Of a stretch of DNA of 64,000 nt, positions 1 to 9,070 are shown in pieces. Origin of the DNA: Pseudomonas sp. VD-NE ins (GTDB taxonomy: Bacteria; Pseudomonadota; Gammaproteobacteria; Pseudomonadales; Pseudomonadaceae); assembly GCF_031882575.1 (NCBI RefSeq), contig NZ_CP134772.1, forward strand, positions 6,359,001 to 6,423,000, read 5' to 3'. The translations under genes and the position numbers were made by a program. Numbering within the stretch: the first letter of the stretch is position 1; each line of letters opens with the position of its first letter. The notes under the pieces were generated by a model. The model ran no database searches. It saw only the letters and a program-made list of their open reading frames with translations, and was not told the DNA's origin.

Positions 1-326
1 CGCACGGCCAGCCGCTCGCCCATGTTCTGCGCATCGAACTCCTTGCCGCGCGGATCCAGCGCCGCAACGCCCTTCTTCACCAAGCGATCGGCCAGGGGAA
101 TATCGCTGCAGATCACCAACTCCCCGGGCACCGCGTGCTCGACCAGATAATCGTCCGCCGCATCCGGACCGCTCGGTACCACGATCAACTTGACGATGGC
201 CAGCCCCGGCTTGATCTGCGGCTGCCCGGCCACCAGCACCACTTCGAACTGGCGCTTGAGGGCGAACTTCACCACCAGATCCTTCGCCGCCCGTGGACAG
301 GCGTCGGCATCGATCCATACACGCAT
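1..326 (-). CDS. yaiI: YaiI/YqxD family protein (DUF188/UPF0178), partial
   Basis: The protein begins MRVWIDADACP, the signature N-terminus of the DUF188 family, a small PIN-like fold of unknown role. About 108 residues are visible; the family is usually about 150 aa, so the C-terminus lies outside the window to the left. The ATG at 326 is preceded on its strand by a clear GGAGG-type ribosome site (near 334-338). It stands apart from the next gene, separated by a paired REP element. Family assignment is secure, but no biochemical function can be stated. Confidence 0.88.
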   Translation of the reverse strand, partial: MRVWIDADACPRAAKDLVVKFALKRQFEVVLVAGQPQIKPGLAIVKLIVVPSGPDAADDYLVEHAVPGELVICSDIPLADRLVKKGVAALDPRGKEFDAQNMGERLAV

Positions 327-346
327 TTTTCTAACCTCCAAAAACA

Positions 347-412
347 ATTCGCGAGCAGGCTCGCTCCCACAAGGGTAACGCTAAACCTGTGGGAGCGAGC
401 CTGCTCGCGAAT
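347..412. repeat. Paired REP element (REPIN), GCGAGCAGGCTCGC type
   Basis: Two inverted copies of a GTGGGAGCGAGCCTGCTCGCGAAT-like unit flank a short spacer, forming a long imperfect hairpin. It lies between two leftward genes. Confidence 0.9.
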
Positions 413-432
413 GTGAGCCCCAGCGAATGCTG

Positions 433-2328
433 TTAAGCAACTACCCGCCGCTTCTCCGCCATCCAGCTACGCCCATACAACACAACAATCGCCAGAATCG
501 CCACCGCCTGCGCCGTCAGCGAATAGGCATCGGCATGAATCCCCAGCCAATCAAACTCGAAGAACGCCACCGGCCGCGTGCCGAAGATCCCGGCTTCCTG
601 CAACGCCTTCACGCCATGTCCGGCAAACACCACCGACAGCGCGCACAACAGCGCCGCGTTGATGCTGAAGAACAGTGTCAGCGGCAGTTTCGCCGAACCG
701 CGCAGAATCACCCACGCCAGACCGACCAGCAGCACCAGTGCCGTCGCGCCACCTGCAAGCACCGCGTCATGCCCGGCCGGGCCGGCCTGCAACCACAGGG
801 TTTCATAGAACAGGATCACTTCGAACAACTCACGATAAACCGAGAAGAACGCCAGAATCGCGAAACCAAAACGCCCGCCGCCGCCCACCAGACTGCTCTT
901 GATGTAATCCTGCCAGGCCGCTGCGTGGCGACGGTCGTGCATCCACACGCCGAGCCACAAGACCATGACACTGGCGAACAGCGCCGTCGCGCCTTCCAGC
1001 AGCTCACGCTGCGAGCCGCTGACATCGATGACGTATGCCGCCAGCGCCCAGGTGCCGAGGCCGGCCAGCAGCGCCAGACCCCAACCGACGTTGACGCTGC
1101 GCACCGCCGATTGCTGGCCGGTATTGCGCAAAAAGGCGAGGATCGCCGCCAGCACCAGAATCGCTTCCAGGCCTTCGCGCAGCAGAATCAGCAGTCCGGA
1201 GATGTAGCTCAGCGACCAGCTCAAGCCATCACTGCCGAGCAACCCGGCAGAGTCTTTCAACTTGGCCTTGGCCGCGTCCAGACGCTGCTCGGCCTGCTCG
1301 ACCGGTAAGCCGTCCTGCAACGATTGCCGATACGCCATCAGCGATTTTTCAGTGTCCTTGCGCACATTGGCGTCGACGTTATCCAGCGAGCTCTCGACCA
1401 GTTCGAAGCCTTCCAGATACGCCGCGACCGACAGATCGTAGGCCTGATCGTGTTCGCCAGCGCGATACGCGGCGAGGCTCTTGTCCAGAGTTGCCGCGGT
1501 GTAGTCGAGCAACTGTGCCGGGCCACGCTTGACCTGGGGCGGCTGCGCGCGTTGCGCACGGAACGTCGCCGCCGCTTGCGCGCCTTCAGCGGCCTGCACT
1601 TCGGCCGGAGTCTGGCGCGCCAGATCGGCGATGTTGTAGGTTTTCTCGGACTTGGCCGCCGCCGGATCGGCGCTGAAGCCGGCGATGTAAGTCGCCAGAT
1701 CCCAGCGCTGACGATCATCGAGCTGATCGGCAAACGCCGGCATGTCGGTGCCTTCAACGCCCTGACCCAGGGTGTTGTAGATCGCGTACAGACTCAGGTG
1801 ATCCAACCGCGCCGCATCACGCAGATTGGCCGGTGCCGGGCTCATGCCGAGGCCCGCCGGGCCGTCACCGGCGCCGCTGTCGCCGTGGCACACCGAGCAA
1901 TTCTGCGCATAGAGCGGCGCACCCCGGGTGGGATCGGGAGTGATGATCGGTGCCTGGCTGACTTCATACGCCACGGCCAGTTGCGCGCCCAGTTGGCGCG
2001 CCTGACGGGCCACTTCGGCGCCATCCTGCTTCGCGCTGATTGCGCCATGCAATGCTTCAACGCCCTGCTCCAGCGCAGCCTTTTCCGGCTTGGCCGGCAT
2101 ACCGGCGATCAAGCCTTGCAGCGCCCGCGTGAACTCCAGTTGCTCGCGGTATTCGGAATCATCGACAACCTTGCCCGCCGCCACCGTCGGCGGGTAGTCG
2201 GCGCTGATGTAGTCGAGCAGGTGCAGCGCTTGCGGTGCGCCTTCCACGGTATCGGCCAGCAGATTGAAGCTGCTCAGGGCAAACAGCGGGAACACCAGCC
2301 AGGCCAGGAAACGGGACGAGGCAGTCAT
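433..2328 (-). CDS. Cytochrome c / FTR1-family iron permease fusion
   Basis: A 631-aa inner-membrane protein. An N-terminal signal segment (residues 1-25) is followed by a periplasmic part carrying a c-type heme motif CSVCH near residue 143. A helical linker leads to a C-terminal FTR1 permease of about seven hydrophobic segments (about 370-625). Both iron-binding REXXE motifs are present: REGLE near 382 and RELFE near 498. FTR1 permeases import ferric iron after ferrous oxidation, and the fused cytochrome suggests that a redox step is coupled to uptake. No EfeO or EfeB gene is adjacent. The ATG start has only a weak GAGA ribosome site. A LysR gene lies 75 bp upstream on the same strand; whether it controls this gene is unknown. 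Confidence 0.9.
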   Translation of the reverse strand: MTASSRFLAWLVFPLFALSSFNLLADTVEGAPQALHLLDYISADYPPTVAAGKVVDDSEYREQLEFTRALQGLIAGMPAKPEKAALEQGVEALHGAISAKQDGAEVARQARQLGAQLAVAYEVSQAPIITPDPTRGAPLYAQNCSVCHGDSGAGDGPAGLGMSPAPANLRDAARLDHLSLYAIYNTLGQGVEGTDMPAFADQLDDRQRWDLATYIAGFSADPAAAKSEKTYNIADLARQTPAEVQAAEGAQAAATFRAQRAQPPQVKRGPAQLLDYTAATLDKSLAAYRAGEHDQAYDLSVAAYLEGFELVESSLDNVDANVRKDTEKSLMAYRQSLQDGLPVEQAEQRLDAAKAKLKDSAGLLGSDGLSWSLSYISGLLILLREGLEAILVLAAILAFLRNTGQQSAVRSVNVGWGLALLAGLGTWALAAYVIDVSGSQRELLEGATALFASVMVLWLGVWMHDRRHAAAWQDYIKSSLVGGGGRFGFAILAFFSVYRELFEVILFYETLWLQAGPAGHDAVLAGGATALVLLVGLAWVILRGSAKLPLTLFFSINAALLCALSVVFAGHGVKALQEAGIFGTRPVAFFEFDWLGIHADAYSLTAQAVAILAIVVLYGRSWMAEKRRVVA

Positions 2329-2403
2329 GAAGAATTCTCAAATGGAAATGCGAAGTTACATATTGTTCACTTCGAACGCGTTTCCCTCAAGCTTTGTCGG
2401 TAT

Positions 2404-3303
2404 TCAGCGCAATCCAGGAGTGACGCTGCGGTAGTGTTCGGCCATGAACTCAACGAACACTTTGACCTTGAGCGCCACATGCCGGGCGTGGGGATACAGC
2501 GCGTAATAGTGCCGCTGACCGAGGCTGCAATTGGGCAGCATCTGCACCAGCCGCCCGCTCAACAGATCATCCTGCACCGTCGCCCGGGTGAACGCGGCGA
2601 TGCCCACACCGGCCAACGCAGCGGCGTGCAGCGAGCTGATTGAGTCGGCCTTGAAGCGCCCAGTCGCACGGATCTGCGTGGTCGCTCCGCGCGCATCGGT
2701 CAGCGCCCAGTCGCTGCCACCGGCAAACGCCAGCAATTGATGCCCGGCCAGTTCCCGCACCTGCCGTACCAAACCGTGCCGTGCGATATAGGCCGGTGAC
2801 GCGACCAGCAGCATCGGCGAAACCGTGAGCAACCGCGCCACCAGTGACGAATCCTCCAACGGCCCGCAAATGCGCAACGCGGCGTCGAAGCCTCCGGCGA
2901 TCAGATCGACAAAACGATCATCACAGGACAGATCGACTTCAATCTCTGGATAGCGTTGTTGAAAACCCGGCAGCCAATTCGCCAGTTCCAGCGTCCCGAT
3001 GACCACCGGCGCACTGATGCGCAATACCCCACTGGGTTTTTCATGGGCCTGACCAACCGCCACAGCGGCCTGATCAAGGCGATCGAGAATATCCACGCAC
3101 GCCGCGTAATACTGCTGCCCCGCCGTGGTCAGGCTGAAGCGCCGGGTATTGCGATTGATCAGGCGTGTGCCGAGCTCGGCTTCCAGTTGCTGCAACTGCC
3201 GGGAGATCGTCGAGTGCGTAGTGTCGAGCCGCTCGGCGGCGGCCGTGAAACCGCGACACTCGACGATGCAACGAAATGCACGCATGGCCAGCAGTTGGTT
3301 CAT
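2404..3303 (-). CDS. LysR-family transcriptional regulator
   Basis: A 299-aa protein starting MNQLLAMRAF, with an N-terminal winged helix (about residues 1-60, including the STISRQLQQLEAELG recognition region) and a C-terminal substrate-binding domain. A longer reading frame extends 16 codons upstream, but the internal ATG at 3303 has a GGAA ribosome site and matches the usual N-terminus of the class that regulates oxidoreductase or efflux genes. It is divergent from the lipoprotein gene at 3434 and lies upstream of the FTR1 gene in the same direction. Inducer and targets are unknown. Confidence 0.9.
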   Translation of the reverse strand: MNQLLAMRAFRCIVECRGFTAAAERLDTTHSTISRQLQQLEAELGTRLINRNTRRFSLTTAGQQYYAACVDILDRLDQAAVAVGQAHEKPSGVLRISAPVVIGTLELANWLPGFQQRYPEIEVDLSCDDRFVDLIAGGFDAALRICGPLEDSSLVARLLTVSPMLLVASPAYIARHGLVRQVRELAGHQLLAFAGGSDWALTDARGATTQIRATGRFKADSISSLHAAALAGVGIAAFTRATVQDDLLSGRLVQMLPNCSLGQRHYYALYPHARHVALKVKVFVEFMAEHYRSVTPGLR

Positions 3304-3433
3304 TGAGGTTCCGCAGTACGATTGATCAGTGAGCGGGCAAGCGTAGCGCAATCCATAACGCCCGGCAGCTGCAAACCAGCCCTATAATGCGCCACTCCCC
3401 CGCCGTTGCCGTTCAAGGAAGACCCCGCCTCCC

Positions 3434-4858
3434 ATGCGCCCTTGCCTGCCGCTATTTCTGCTGTTCAGCACTATCGTGCACCTGAGCGGTTGCGCCGCGC
3501 TGCGCAATTACGATCTGGAGATGCAACAGACCACCGATCAGATGACCCAGGGCAATCTCGACGGTGCGCTGGTGTTGATGGAAAGGCATAACCCGTGGGA
3601 AGACAAGGATCTGCTGTATTACCTGGAAAGAGGCGCCATTCTCAGCGCCGGCAGTGCGTTGCCGGAAAGCCAGGCAGATTGGCGCACCGCCGACCGCATG
3701 ATCTTCCAGCGCGAAGAGGCCAACCCTTCCGGCGCCATGAAGCTGCTGACTCGGTTCGGTAATGAAATGGGCACCATGCTCGTCAACGACAAGCTGCTGC
3801 GCTACGAAGGCTATGACTATGAAAAAGTCATGCTGACCACGCAAATGGCCCTCAACCAGTTATCCGTCAACGATTTCGATGGCGCCCGCGCCGATATCAA
3901 GAAGACCCATGAACGCGAAGCCCTGATTGCCCGCCAGCGCGAAGTGCAATACGAAGAGGCGCAGGCACAGGCCAAGACCCAAGGCATCACCCTGCGTTAC
4001 AAAGATCTGCAAGGTTATCCGGTGGCGATTCTCGATGCGCCACAGGTGCTCGAACTGAAGAACGGCTATCAAAGTGCGTTCAGCCACTATCTGGCCGGGT
4101 TCACCTACGAAGCCTTGGGTGAGCGCGACCTCGCAGCGCCCGGTTATCGCCAAGCCATCGAACTGCGCCCGGACATACCGTTTCTGCAGAACGCTTTGCG
4201 TAACCTCGACAAGCCTGCAGCCAAGGCCGATGAAAGTGACGTGCTGATTATTGTACAAAGCGGGCTGGCACCGGCTCGCAGCTCGGTGCAAGTGCCGATT
4301 CCGGTGCGCCTGAACGAAAACCTGGTCATCGTCGCGCCGATATCCTTTCCGGTGATGATTCCGGACGCCGTCACCCCGACCTTCAATCACCTGAAGGTTG
4401 ATGGCCGTAAGCAGCCGTTGACGGTCATCAACAGCGTGACCGACATGGCCATGCGAACACTGCGTGACGACATGCCGCGAATCATCTCGCGCGCCATGTT
4501 CCGCGCCAATATGGCCGCCATCGGCCAGGCACAGGAAAACGAGCGCAACCCTGCCAAGGCTTCATTGGTGGTGACAACGCAGGATCCTCTCGAGGAGGCT
4601 GACACGCGCACCTGGCGCGCCCTGCCCGACAAGACACTGGTCACCCGTCTGCGCCTGAAAAAGGGCCTGCACAAGATCGACGTCCCCTTCTACCCCCCGG
4701 GTCATCCCCTGACCTTACGCGTCGATCAGGATCACCAAATACTCAATCTGCGCGTGTTCCGGGATCAGACCTATTACGTGGGGTCGGCCTATGTTGCTCC
4801 TGCGACGCCTTTGCCGGAGAACGTAACCCACTCGAAACAAGTAATGGCACCTAACTAA
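3434..4858 (+). CDS. COG3014-type lipoprotein, first tandem copy
   Basis: A 474-aa predicted lipoprotein with a signal peptide and lipobox LSGC (Cys about residue 20). It is followed by a helical, TPR-like region and a C-terminal beta-rich part. It is clearly paralogous to the next gene: both contain YEGYDYEKVMLTTQMALN and NDFDGAR followed by KKTHEREA. The family is found in clusters with YcfL and LpoB and is assumed to act in the periplasm or at the outer membrane. A TATAAT-like box sits at 3383-3388. The copy is separated from the rest of the cluster by 189 bp with its own promoter, so it may be expressed separately. Confidence 0.85.
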   Translation: MRPCLPLFLLFSTIVHLSGCAALRNYDLEMQQTTDQMTQGNLDGALVLMERHNPWEDKDLLYYLERGAILSAGSALPESQADWRTADRMIFQREEANPSGAMKLLTRFGNEMGTMLVNDKLLRYEGYDYEKVMLTTQMALNQLSVNDFDGARADIKKTHEREALIARQREVQYEEAQAQAKTQGITLRYKDLQGYPVAILDAPQVLELKNGYQSAFSHYLAGFTYEALGERDLAAPGYRQAIELRPDIPFLQNALRNLDKPAAKADESDVLIIVQSGLAPARSSVQVPIPVRLNENLVIVAPISFPVMIPDAVTPTFNHLKVDGRKQPLTVINSVTDMAMRTLRDDMPRIISRAMFRANMAAIGQAQENERNPAKASLVVTTQDPLEEADTRTWRALPDKTLVTRLRLKKGLHKIDVPFYPPGHPLTLRVDQDHQILNLRVFRDQTYYVGSAYVAPATPLPENVTHSKQVMAPN

Positions 4859-4878
4859 CCAGTGCAATTAAAAAGCTA

Positions 4879-4907
4879 TTACATAGCCATCACCACCCGC
4901 TTATAAT
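4879..4907 (+). promoter_or_regulatory. Sigma-70-type promoter for the lipoprotein operon
   Basis: TTACAT (4879-4884) and a perfect TATAAT (4902-4907) are separated by 17 bp. They lie 140 bp upstream of the second COG3014 gene, in a spacer between the two paralogues. Confidence 0.65.
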
Positions 4908-5047
4908 GCCGCGTCCTCGCTATCGCGAAACGGCATTAAAGCTCCTCAGGTTATGAGGAATTGGCAGGAGGCCAGCGCCACTGCCGATGGGTCACACCAG
5001 CCCGACCAGCATTCGCGGCTGTATTACTCCAGGGAAGAAGTACCCCC

Positions 5048-6442
5048 ATGGCATTCCGCGCCCCCACTCTGATCGCGCTCAGCGCCGTCACTTTGCTGTC
5101 CGGCTGTTCAGCGTTTCGAAACTATGATTCCGAACTGGCACAGACCAACCAGCAACTGGCCACCGGCAACGTTGACGCCGCGCTGACCCTGCTGGAAAAG
5201 AACAACACCGGCCCCGACAAAGACCTGCTCTACTACTTCGAGAAGGGCGAGTTGCTCCGCGCCAAGGGCGACCTGTCCGGCAGCCAGAATGCCTGGACCA
5301 GTGCCGATGTGGTGGTCGGTCAGTGGGAAGACTCGGTCAAGCTCGACACCGGCAAGTACCTGGCCCAGTTCGGCAGCTTCATTGTCAATGACAAGGTGCG
5401 TCGCTACGAAGGCTACGACTACGAAAAAGTCATGCTGACCACGCAGATGGCCCTGAACCTGCTGGCGGTCAACGACTTCGACGGTGCACGTACTGCGATC
5501 AAGAAAACTCACGAACGTGAAGCGGTGATCGCTGACCTGCGTGACAAGGAATACCTCAAGAGCGAGGAAGAGGCCGAGAAAGAAGGCATCAAGACGCAGT
5601 ACAAGGATCTGCAAGGTTATCCGGTCGCCAGTCTCGACGCGCCGGAAGTGGTTGGCCTGAAAAACAGCTACCAGAGTGCTTTCAGCCATTACCTGTCCGG
5701 GTTCGTCTATGAAGCTCTGGGCGAGAAAGGTCTGGCTGCACCGGGCTACCGCAAGGCCGCCGAGCTTCGCCCGAACACGCCACTGCTGGAACAGGCACTG
5801 GTCAACCTCGACAAGCCGGGCAAGTCCGACGACAGCGACATCCTGATCGTGGTGCAAAGCGGTCTGGCGCCGGCACGCGACTCGATCCGCGTACCGTTGC
5901 CATTGCCGATCTCCAACAACGTGGTGATCACGCCGCTGTCGTTCCCGATCATCAAACCGGACACCTCCACGGCGACTTTCGCGCAGATCGGCGTCGACGG
6001 TCAGCAAGTCGATCTGACCGCGCTGAACAGCACCACCGCCATGTCCCGCCGCGCCCTGCGTGACGACATGCCGGGGATAATTCTGCGCACCACCGTGCGG
6101 GCGATCACCAAAGGCGTGGCGCAGAAGAAGATCAACGAAACCAACCCGCTGGCCGGTCTCGCCGTCGGTATCTCTTCAGCTGTGCTCGAAGGTGCCGATA
6201 CCCGTACGTGGCGCACCCTGCCGGACAACACCCAAGTGGTGCGTCTGCGTCTGAAAAAGGGTGAGCATCAGGTTACCCTGCCAAGCGCCGTGGGCGGTTC
6301 GGTGGTCAAGGTCACTGTCGATCAGCGTTATCAAGTGATCACTCTGCGCGCCGTGGGCAACCAGGTGTTCGCCGGTGGTCTCGCCGCACACGTCATCCCG
6401 AGCGCCGGCGCGACCAACGTCGCCAGCCTCAAACAACCTTAA
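5048..6442 (+). CDS. COG3014-type lipoprotein, second tandem copy
   Basis: A 464-aa lipoprotein starting MAFRAPTLIAL with lipobox LSGC. The frame is open upstream, but the ATG at 5048 carries a good AGGGAAG ribosome site and gives a proper signal peptide. The middle has repeated helical segments. The protein matches the preceding gene over almost its whole length and diverges most at the C-terminus. It is the first gene of a probable operon with the YcfL-, LpoB- and CsgG-like genes downstream (gaps 15, 36 and 3 bp). This suggests a shared role in outer-membrane lipoprotein or peptidoglycan-synthase control. Confidence 0.87.
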   Translation: MAFRAPTLIALSAVTLLSGCSAFRNYDSELAQTNQQLATGNVDAALTLLEKNNTGPDKDLLYYFEKGELLRAKGDLSGSQNAWTSADVVVGQWEDSVKLDTGKYLAQFGSFIVNDKVRRYEGYDYEKVMLTTQMALNLLAVNDFDGARTAIKKTHEREAVIADLRDKEYLKSEEEAEKEGIKTQYKDLQGYPVASLDAPEVVGLKNSYQSAFSHYLSGFVYEALGEKGLAAPGYRKAAELRPNTPLLEQALVNLDKPGKSDDSDILIVVQSGLAPARDSIRVPLPLPISNNVVITPLSFPIIKPDTSTATFAQIGVDGQQVDLTALNSTTAMSRRALRDDMPGIILRTTVRAITKGVAQKKINETNPLAGLAVGISSAVLEGADTRTWRTLPDNTQVVRLRLKKGEHQVTLPSAVGGSVVKVTVDQRYQVITLRAVGNQVFAGGLAAHVIPSAGATNVASLKQP

Positions 6443-6457
6443 GAACGGAGTCTTTGC

Positions 6458-6832
6458 ATGCGCTTCAAACTCATCGCCGTTGCCGCCCTCGCCTTGCTGG
6501 CGAGCGGCTGCGCCACCCCGCCACCGCCAGAGCCGGGCAGTGCCCCGAGCAAAGTCGTGGCCATGGGTCCGCAGAAACACATCGTCGTCGGCGCCATGCG
6601 CGTGGCCCGCGAGAACGGCTTCATGACGGTCAACGTGCAGTTGAGCAACACCCTCAACAGCAACAAGATTTTCTACTACCGCTTCGCCTGGCTCGGCGCG
6701 GAAGGTTTCCCGATTGCCGAAGAAGAAGTGTGGAAAAGCCAAATGATGTACGGCGCCCAGACCAGCTTCATTCAAGGCATCGCCCCAACCCCGAAAGCCG
6801 TGGACTTCCGTCTGGAAATCAAGACGCCGTAA
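6458..6832 (+). CDS. ycfL: YcfL family lipoprotein (DUF1425)
   Basis: A 124-aa lipoprotein: a short signal peptide with ASGC lipobox, a Pro-rich linker (PPPPEPG), then a compact beta domain with YYRFAWLGAEGFPI, typical of DUF1425. In enterobacteria ycfL lies directly before lpoB (ycfM), the same order as here. It probably accompanies the LpoB-type protein at the outer membrane, but no enzymatic role is known. Confidence 0.85.
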   Translation: MRFKLIAVAALALLASGCATPPPPEPGSAPSKVVAMGPQKHIVVGAMRVARENGFMTVNVQLSNTLNSNKIFYYRFAWLGAEGFPIAEEEVWKSQMMYGAQTSFIQGIAPTPKAVDFRLEIKTP

Positions 6833-6868
6833 GCCTGCCACCCTATTCCTGATTTAGAGAGCATTCCC

Positions 6869-7456
6869 ATGTTTGCACGCTTTTCCTGCATCGCCGTCAT
6901 CGCCCTGCTGGCCTCCGGTTGCGCCAATACTTCGCCGACCCTGGGCAGCAAGAACATCAGCTACGGCGACACCAAAGCGGTTGAAACCGTGACCAACGAA
7001 TTCGGTTCGACCGACCTGCAAATGATCGCCGAGTCGATGACCCGCTCGCTGGCCCAGTCCGGCATTCTGCAGGGCCGTCCGGTGGTTCAGGTCTACGACG
7101 TGAAGAACAAGACCAGCGAGTACATCGACACCCGCGAAATCACCACCAGCATCAAGACCCAACTGATGAAGACTGGCGTAGCGCGCTTCGCCAGCGACAA
7201 CAACGCCATGCAGAGCCAGGTTGACCAGCTCAAGCTGCAAAACCAGAGCGGCCTGTACAAGAAGAGCACCGTGGCCAAGACTGGCAACATGGTTGCCGCC
7301 AAGTACCGCATCGAAGGCTCGATCAGCTCGATCGTCAAGCGCAGCAGCGACTACAAGGACGTCTTCTACAAATTCAGCCTGCAATTGATCGACGTTGAAA
7401 GCGGTCTGGCCGAGTGGATGGACGAAAAAGAGATCCGCAAAACCACGGAGCGTTAA
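6869..7456 (+). CDS. lpoB: LpoB-like penicillin-binding protein activator (lipoprotein)
   Basis: A 195-aa lipoprotein with signal peptide, lipobox ASGC and a mixed alpha/beta domain. It contains MIAESMTRSLAQSG, followed by an RPVVQVYDVKNKTSEYIDT-like strand-turn typical of LpoB/YcfM. In E. coli LpoB is an outer-membrane lipoprotein that activates PBP1b. P. aeruginosa is reported to use the unrelated LpoP for PBP1b, so activation of PBP1b cannot be assumed here. Homology is strong; the partner synthase is inferred only. Confidence 0.83.
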   Translation: MFARFSCIAVIALLASGCANTSPTLGSKNISYGDTKAVETVTNEFGSTDLQMIAESMTRSLAQSGILQGRPVVQVYDVKNKTSEYIDTREITTSIKTQLMKTGVARFASDNNAMQSQVDQLKLQNQSGLYKKSTVAKTGNMVAAKYRIEGSISSIVKRSSDYKDVFYKFSLQLIDVESGLAEWMDEKEIRKTTER

Positions 7457-7459
7457 TTG

Positions 7460-8203
7460 ATGCGCGCATGGATTGGCATGATGGCCCTGGCTTGCGCGTG
7501 CAGCGTGCAAGCGGCCCCGAAAGTCGCGGTGACGGACCTGGCGTATCAGGAACGTGTGGAGCAATACATCCACATCGTTTCGGCCCAGAGCAATCATCGC
7601 GAGGGTTACTACAGCTCCAGCGGCTCGTCGAGCTACAACGAGATCGAAGCGAGCACCAGCTATATCGAGCAAGGCGAGTTGCGCAAATTCACCGGTGACA
7701 TCAAGGGTGAAATCCTGCGTACCGGCATGTTCCAGCTGGTGCAAGGCACGCCGTACACCGCGTCGTCCAAGGGTGACGTCTACGACGTGATCAAGCGCAT
7801 CAAGGCCGGCAACTTCAAAGGCGCCGACTATGTGCTGTTTGGTACGGTGTCGGACATCGACTTCACTCAGGACGTCAACGAGCTGGCGAACACCGACAGC
7901 TATTCGGCGGTGCTGGGCCTGACGTTGGTGGCGGACTTCAGCCTGATCAACACCAAGACCTTCGAAATCACCTCGGCCTTCACGGCGATGGGCGAAGCGC
8001 AGGACACCAAACTGGTGAACCACCGCGACATCAAGATCTCGCTGAACCGCCCACGGGTGGTGCGTGACGTGTCGAAGGCCTTGGGCGAAGACGTGGCCGG
8101 GCAACTGAGCATGCAGCTCGGTGGTGGCGGTTACGAGCAGCCGCGTGAAGCACCGCAGCGCAACAACCTGCCGCGTGATACCGCGCCGGTGATCTTGCGC
8201 TGA
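7460..8203 (+). CDS. CsgG/LpoB-like exported protein of the lipoprotein cluster
   Basis: A 247-aa protein with a cleavable (non-lipid) signal peptide ending VQAA, then a CsgG-like alpha/beta domain (LFGTVSDIDF, GLTLVADFSLINTKTFEI) and a Gly-rich, proline-containing tail. The ATG at 7460 has GGAG at the right distance; a TTG at 7457 directly abuts the lpoB stop and is a poorer choice. It lies 3 bp after lpoB, so it is translationally close. It resembles the periplasmic domain of CsgG, but no transmembrane beta-hairpins are obvious, so it is probably not a secretion channel. Confidence 0.78.
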   Translation: MRAWIGMMALACACSVQAAPKVAVTDLAYQERVEQYIHIVSAQSNHREGYYSSSGSSSYNEIEASTSYIEQGELRKFTGDIKGEILRTGMFQLVQGTPYTASSKGDVYDVIKRIKAGNFKGADYVLFGTVSDIDFTQDVNELANTDSYSAVLGLTLVADFSLINTKTFEITSAFTAMGEAQDTKLVNHRDIKISLNRPRVVRDVSKALGEDVAGQLSMQLGGGGYEQPREAPQRNNLPRDTAPVILR

Positions 8204-8218
8204 TGAAGGGCCACTGAT

Positions 8219-8266
8219 CATTCCCATGCTCCGCGTGGGAATGCATCCCGGGACGCTCTGCGTCCC
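8219..8266. repeat. Short palindromic repeat (TTCCCA...TGGGAA plus GGGACG...CGTCCC)
   Basis: Two adjacent small hairpins (8221-8241 and 8250-8266). The same repeat family is seen at 58274-58381. Confidence 0.75.
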
Positions 8267-8270
8267 AGCC

Positions 8271-8303
8271 AAAAAAAGGCGACCTGCAAAGGTCGCCTTT
8301 TTT
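8271..8303. terminator. Bidirectional rho-independent terminator
   Basis: AAAAAAAGGCGACC and GGTCGCCTTTTTT form a strong stem with T tracts on both strands. It serves the rightward lipoprotein operon and the leftward LysE gene. Confidence 0.92.
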
Positions 8304-8316
8304 GTGCCCGCGATGT

Positions 8317-8949
8317 TTACGTCGCCGCTTTACGCAACGTTGCCATAAACGCCGCCGCACCGATGAATAGCCCGGCAAACGTGCGGTTCATGCGCTTCTG
8401 CTGCTGCGGGGTGCGCAACAGACGCAACACCTTCGACGCCAGACCGGTGTAGCCCGCCATGACGATCAGGTCGACACAAACCATGGTCACGCCGATCACC
8501 ACGTACTGAATCAACAGCGGCGCATGCGGATTGATGAACTGCGGCAGCACCGCCAGCATGAACACCAGAGCCTTGGGGTTGCTGATGTTTACCAGAAAGC
8601 CGCGGAACACCAGCGCCAACGGCTTGCCGATCGGGCGTACCGCGGCGTCATCGCTCATGTCCATGGGCAGCGCGCGCCATTGCTTGATGGCCAGATACAC
8701 GAGGTAAGCCACACCAAACCATTTGATCGCGTGGAAGGCCGTGGCCGAAGCGGTGAGGATCGCGCCAACACCGGCGCCGACAATCGCAATCTGCACCGCC
8801 AGACCGATTTGCAAGCCGAGGGCGTTCCAGTAACCGCGCCAGAACCCGTATTGCAGACCGCTGGACATCGACGCAATGGCGCCAGCACCCGGGGACAGAC
8901 TGATCACCCAGCAGGCGGCAAAAAACGCCAGCCATGTTTGAAGCTCCAT
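8317..8949 (-). CDS. LysE/RhtB family amino-acid exporter
   Basis: A 210-aa integral membrane protein starting MELQTWLAFF, with about six hydrophobic segments and the LysE-family signature SLSPGAGAIASMSSGLQYG near residues 17-35. These proteins export amino acids such as threonine, homoserine or homoserine lactone; the substrate cannot be told from sequence. An open frame runs 51 codons further upstream without family similarity; the ATG at 8949 has a GAGG ribosome site. It is transcribed alone. Confidence 0.88.
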   Translation of the reverse strand: MELQTWLAFFAACWVISLSPGAGAIASMSSGLQYGFWRGYWNALGLQIGLAVQIAIVGAGVGAILTASATAFHAIKWFGVAYLVYLAIKQWRALPMDMSDDAAVRPIGKPLALVFRGFLVNISNPKALVFMLAVLPQFINPHAPLLIQYVVIGVTMVCVDLIVMAGYTGLASKVLRLLRTPQQQKRMNRTFAGLFIGAAAFMATLRKAAT

Positions 8950-9009
8950 CGCACACCTCGACTCATGCCGTAACAAGTTGTCAAAGCTAATGCGGTTTGG
9001 GGCTAAAAG

Positions 9010-9054
9010 CAAAAGATCGTCCGAAGGCTCGGGCCGCGATCGGACGATCTTTTG
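9010..9054. terminator. Inverted repeat / probable terminator of yheS-mscS
   Basis: CAAAAGATCGTCCGA and its inverse TCGGACGATCTTTTG are separated by 15 bp. On the minus strand the stem is followed by CTTTTGCTTTT, just past the end of the MscS gene. It resembles a wider Pseudomonas repeat containing AAAAGATCG. Confidence 0.6.
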
Positions 9055-9070
9055 ATCTTGCTTGGAAAAT

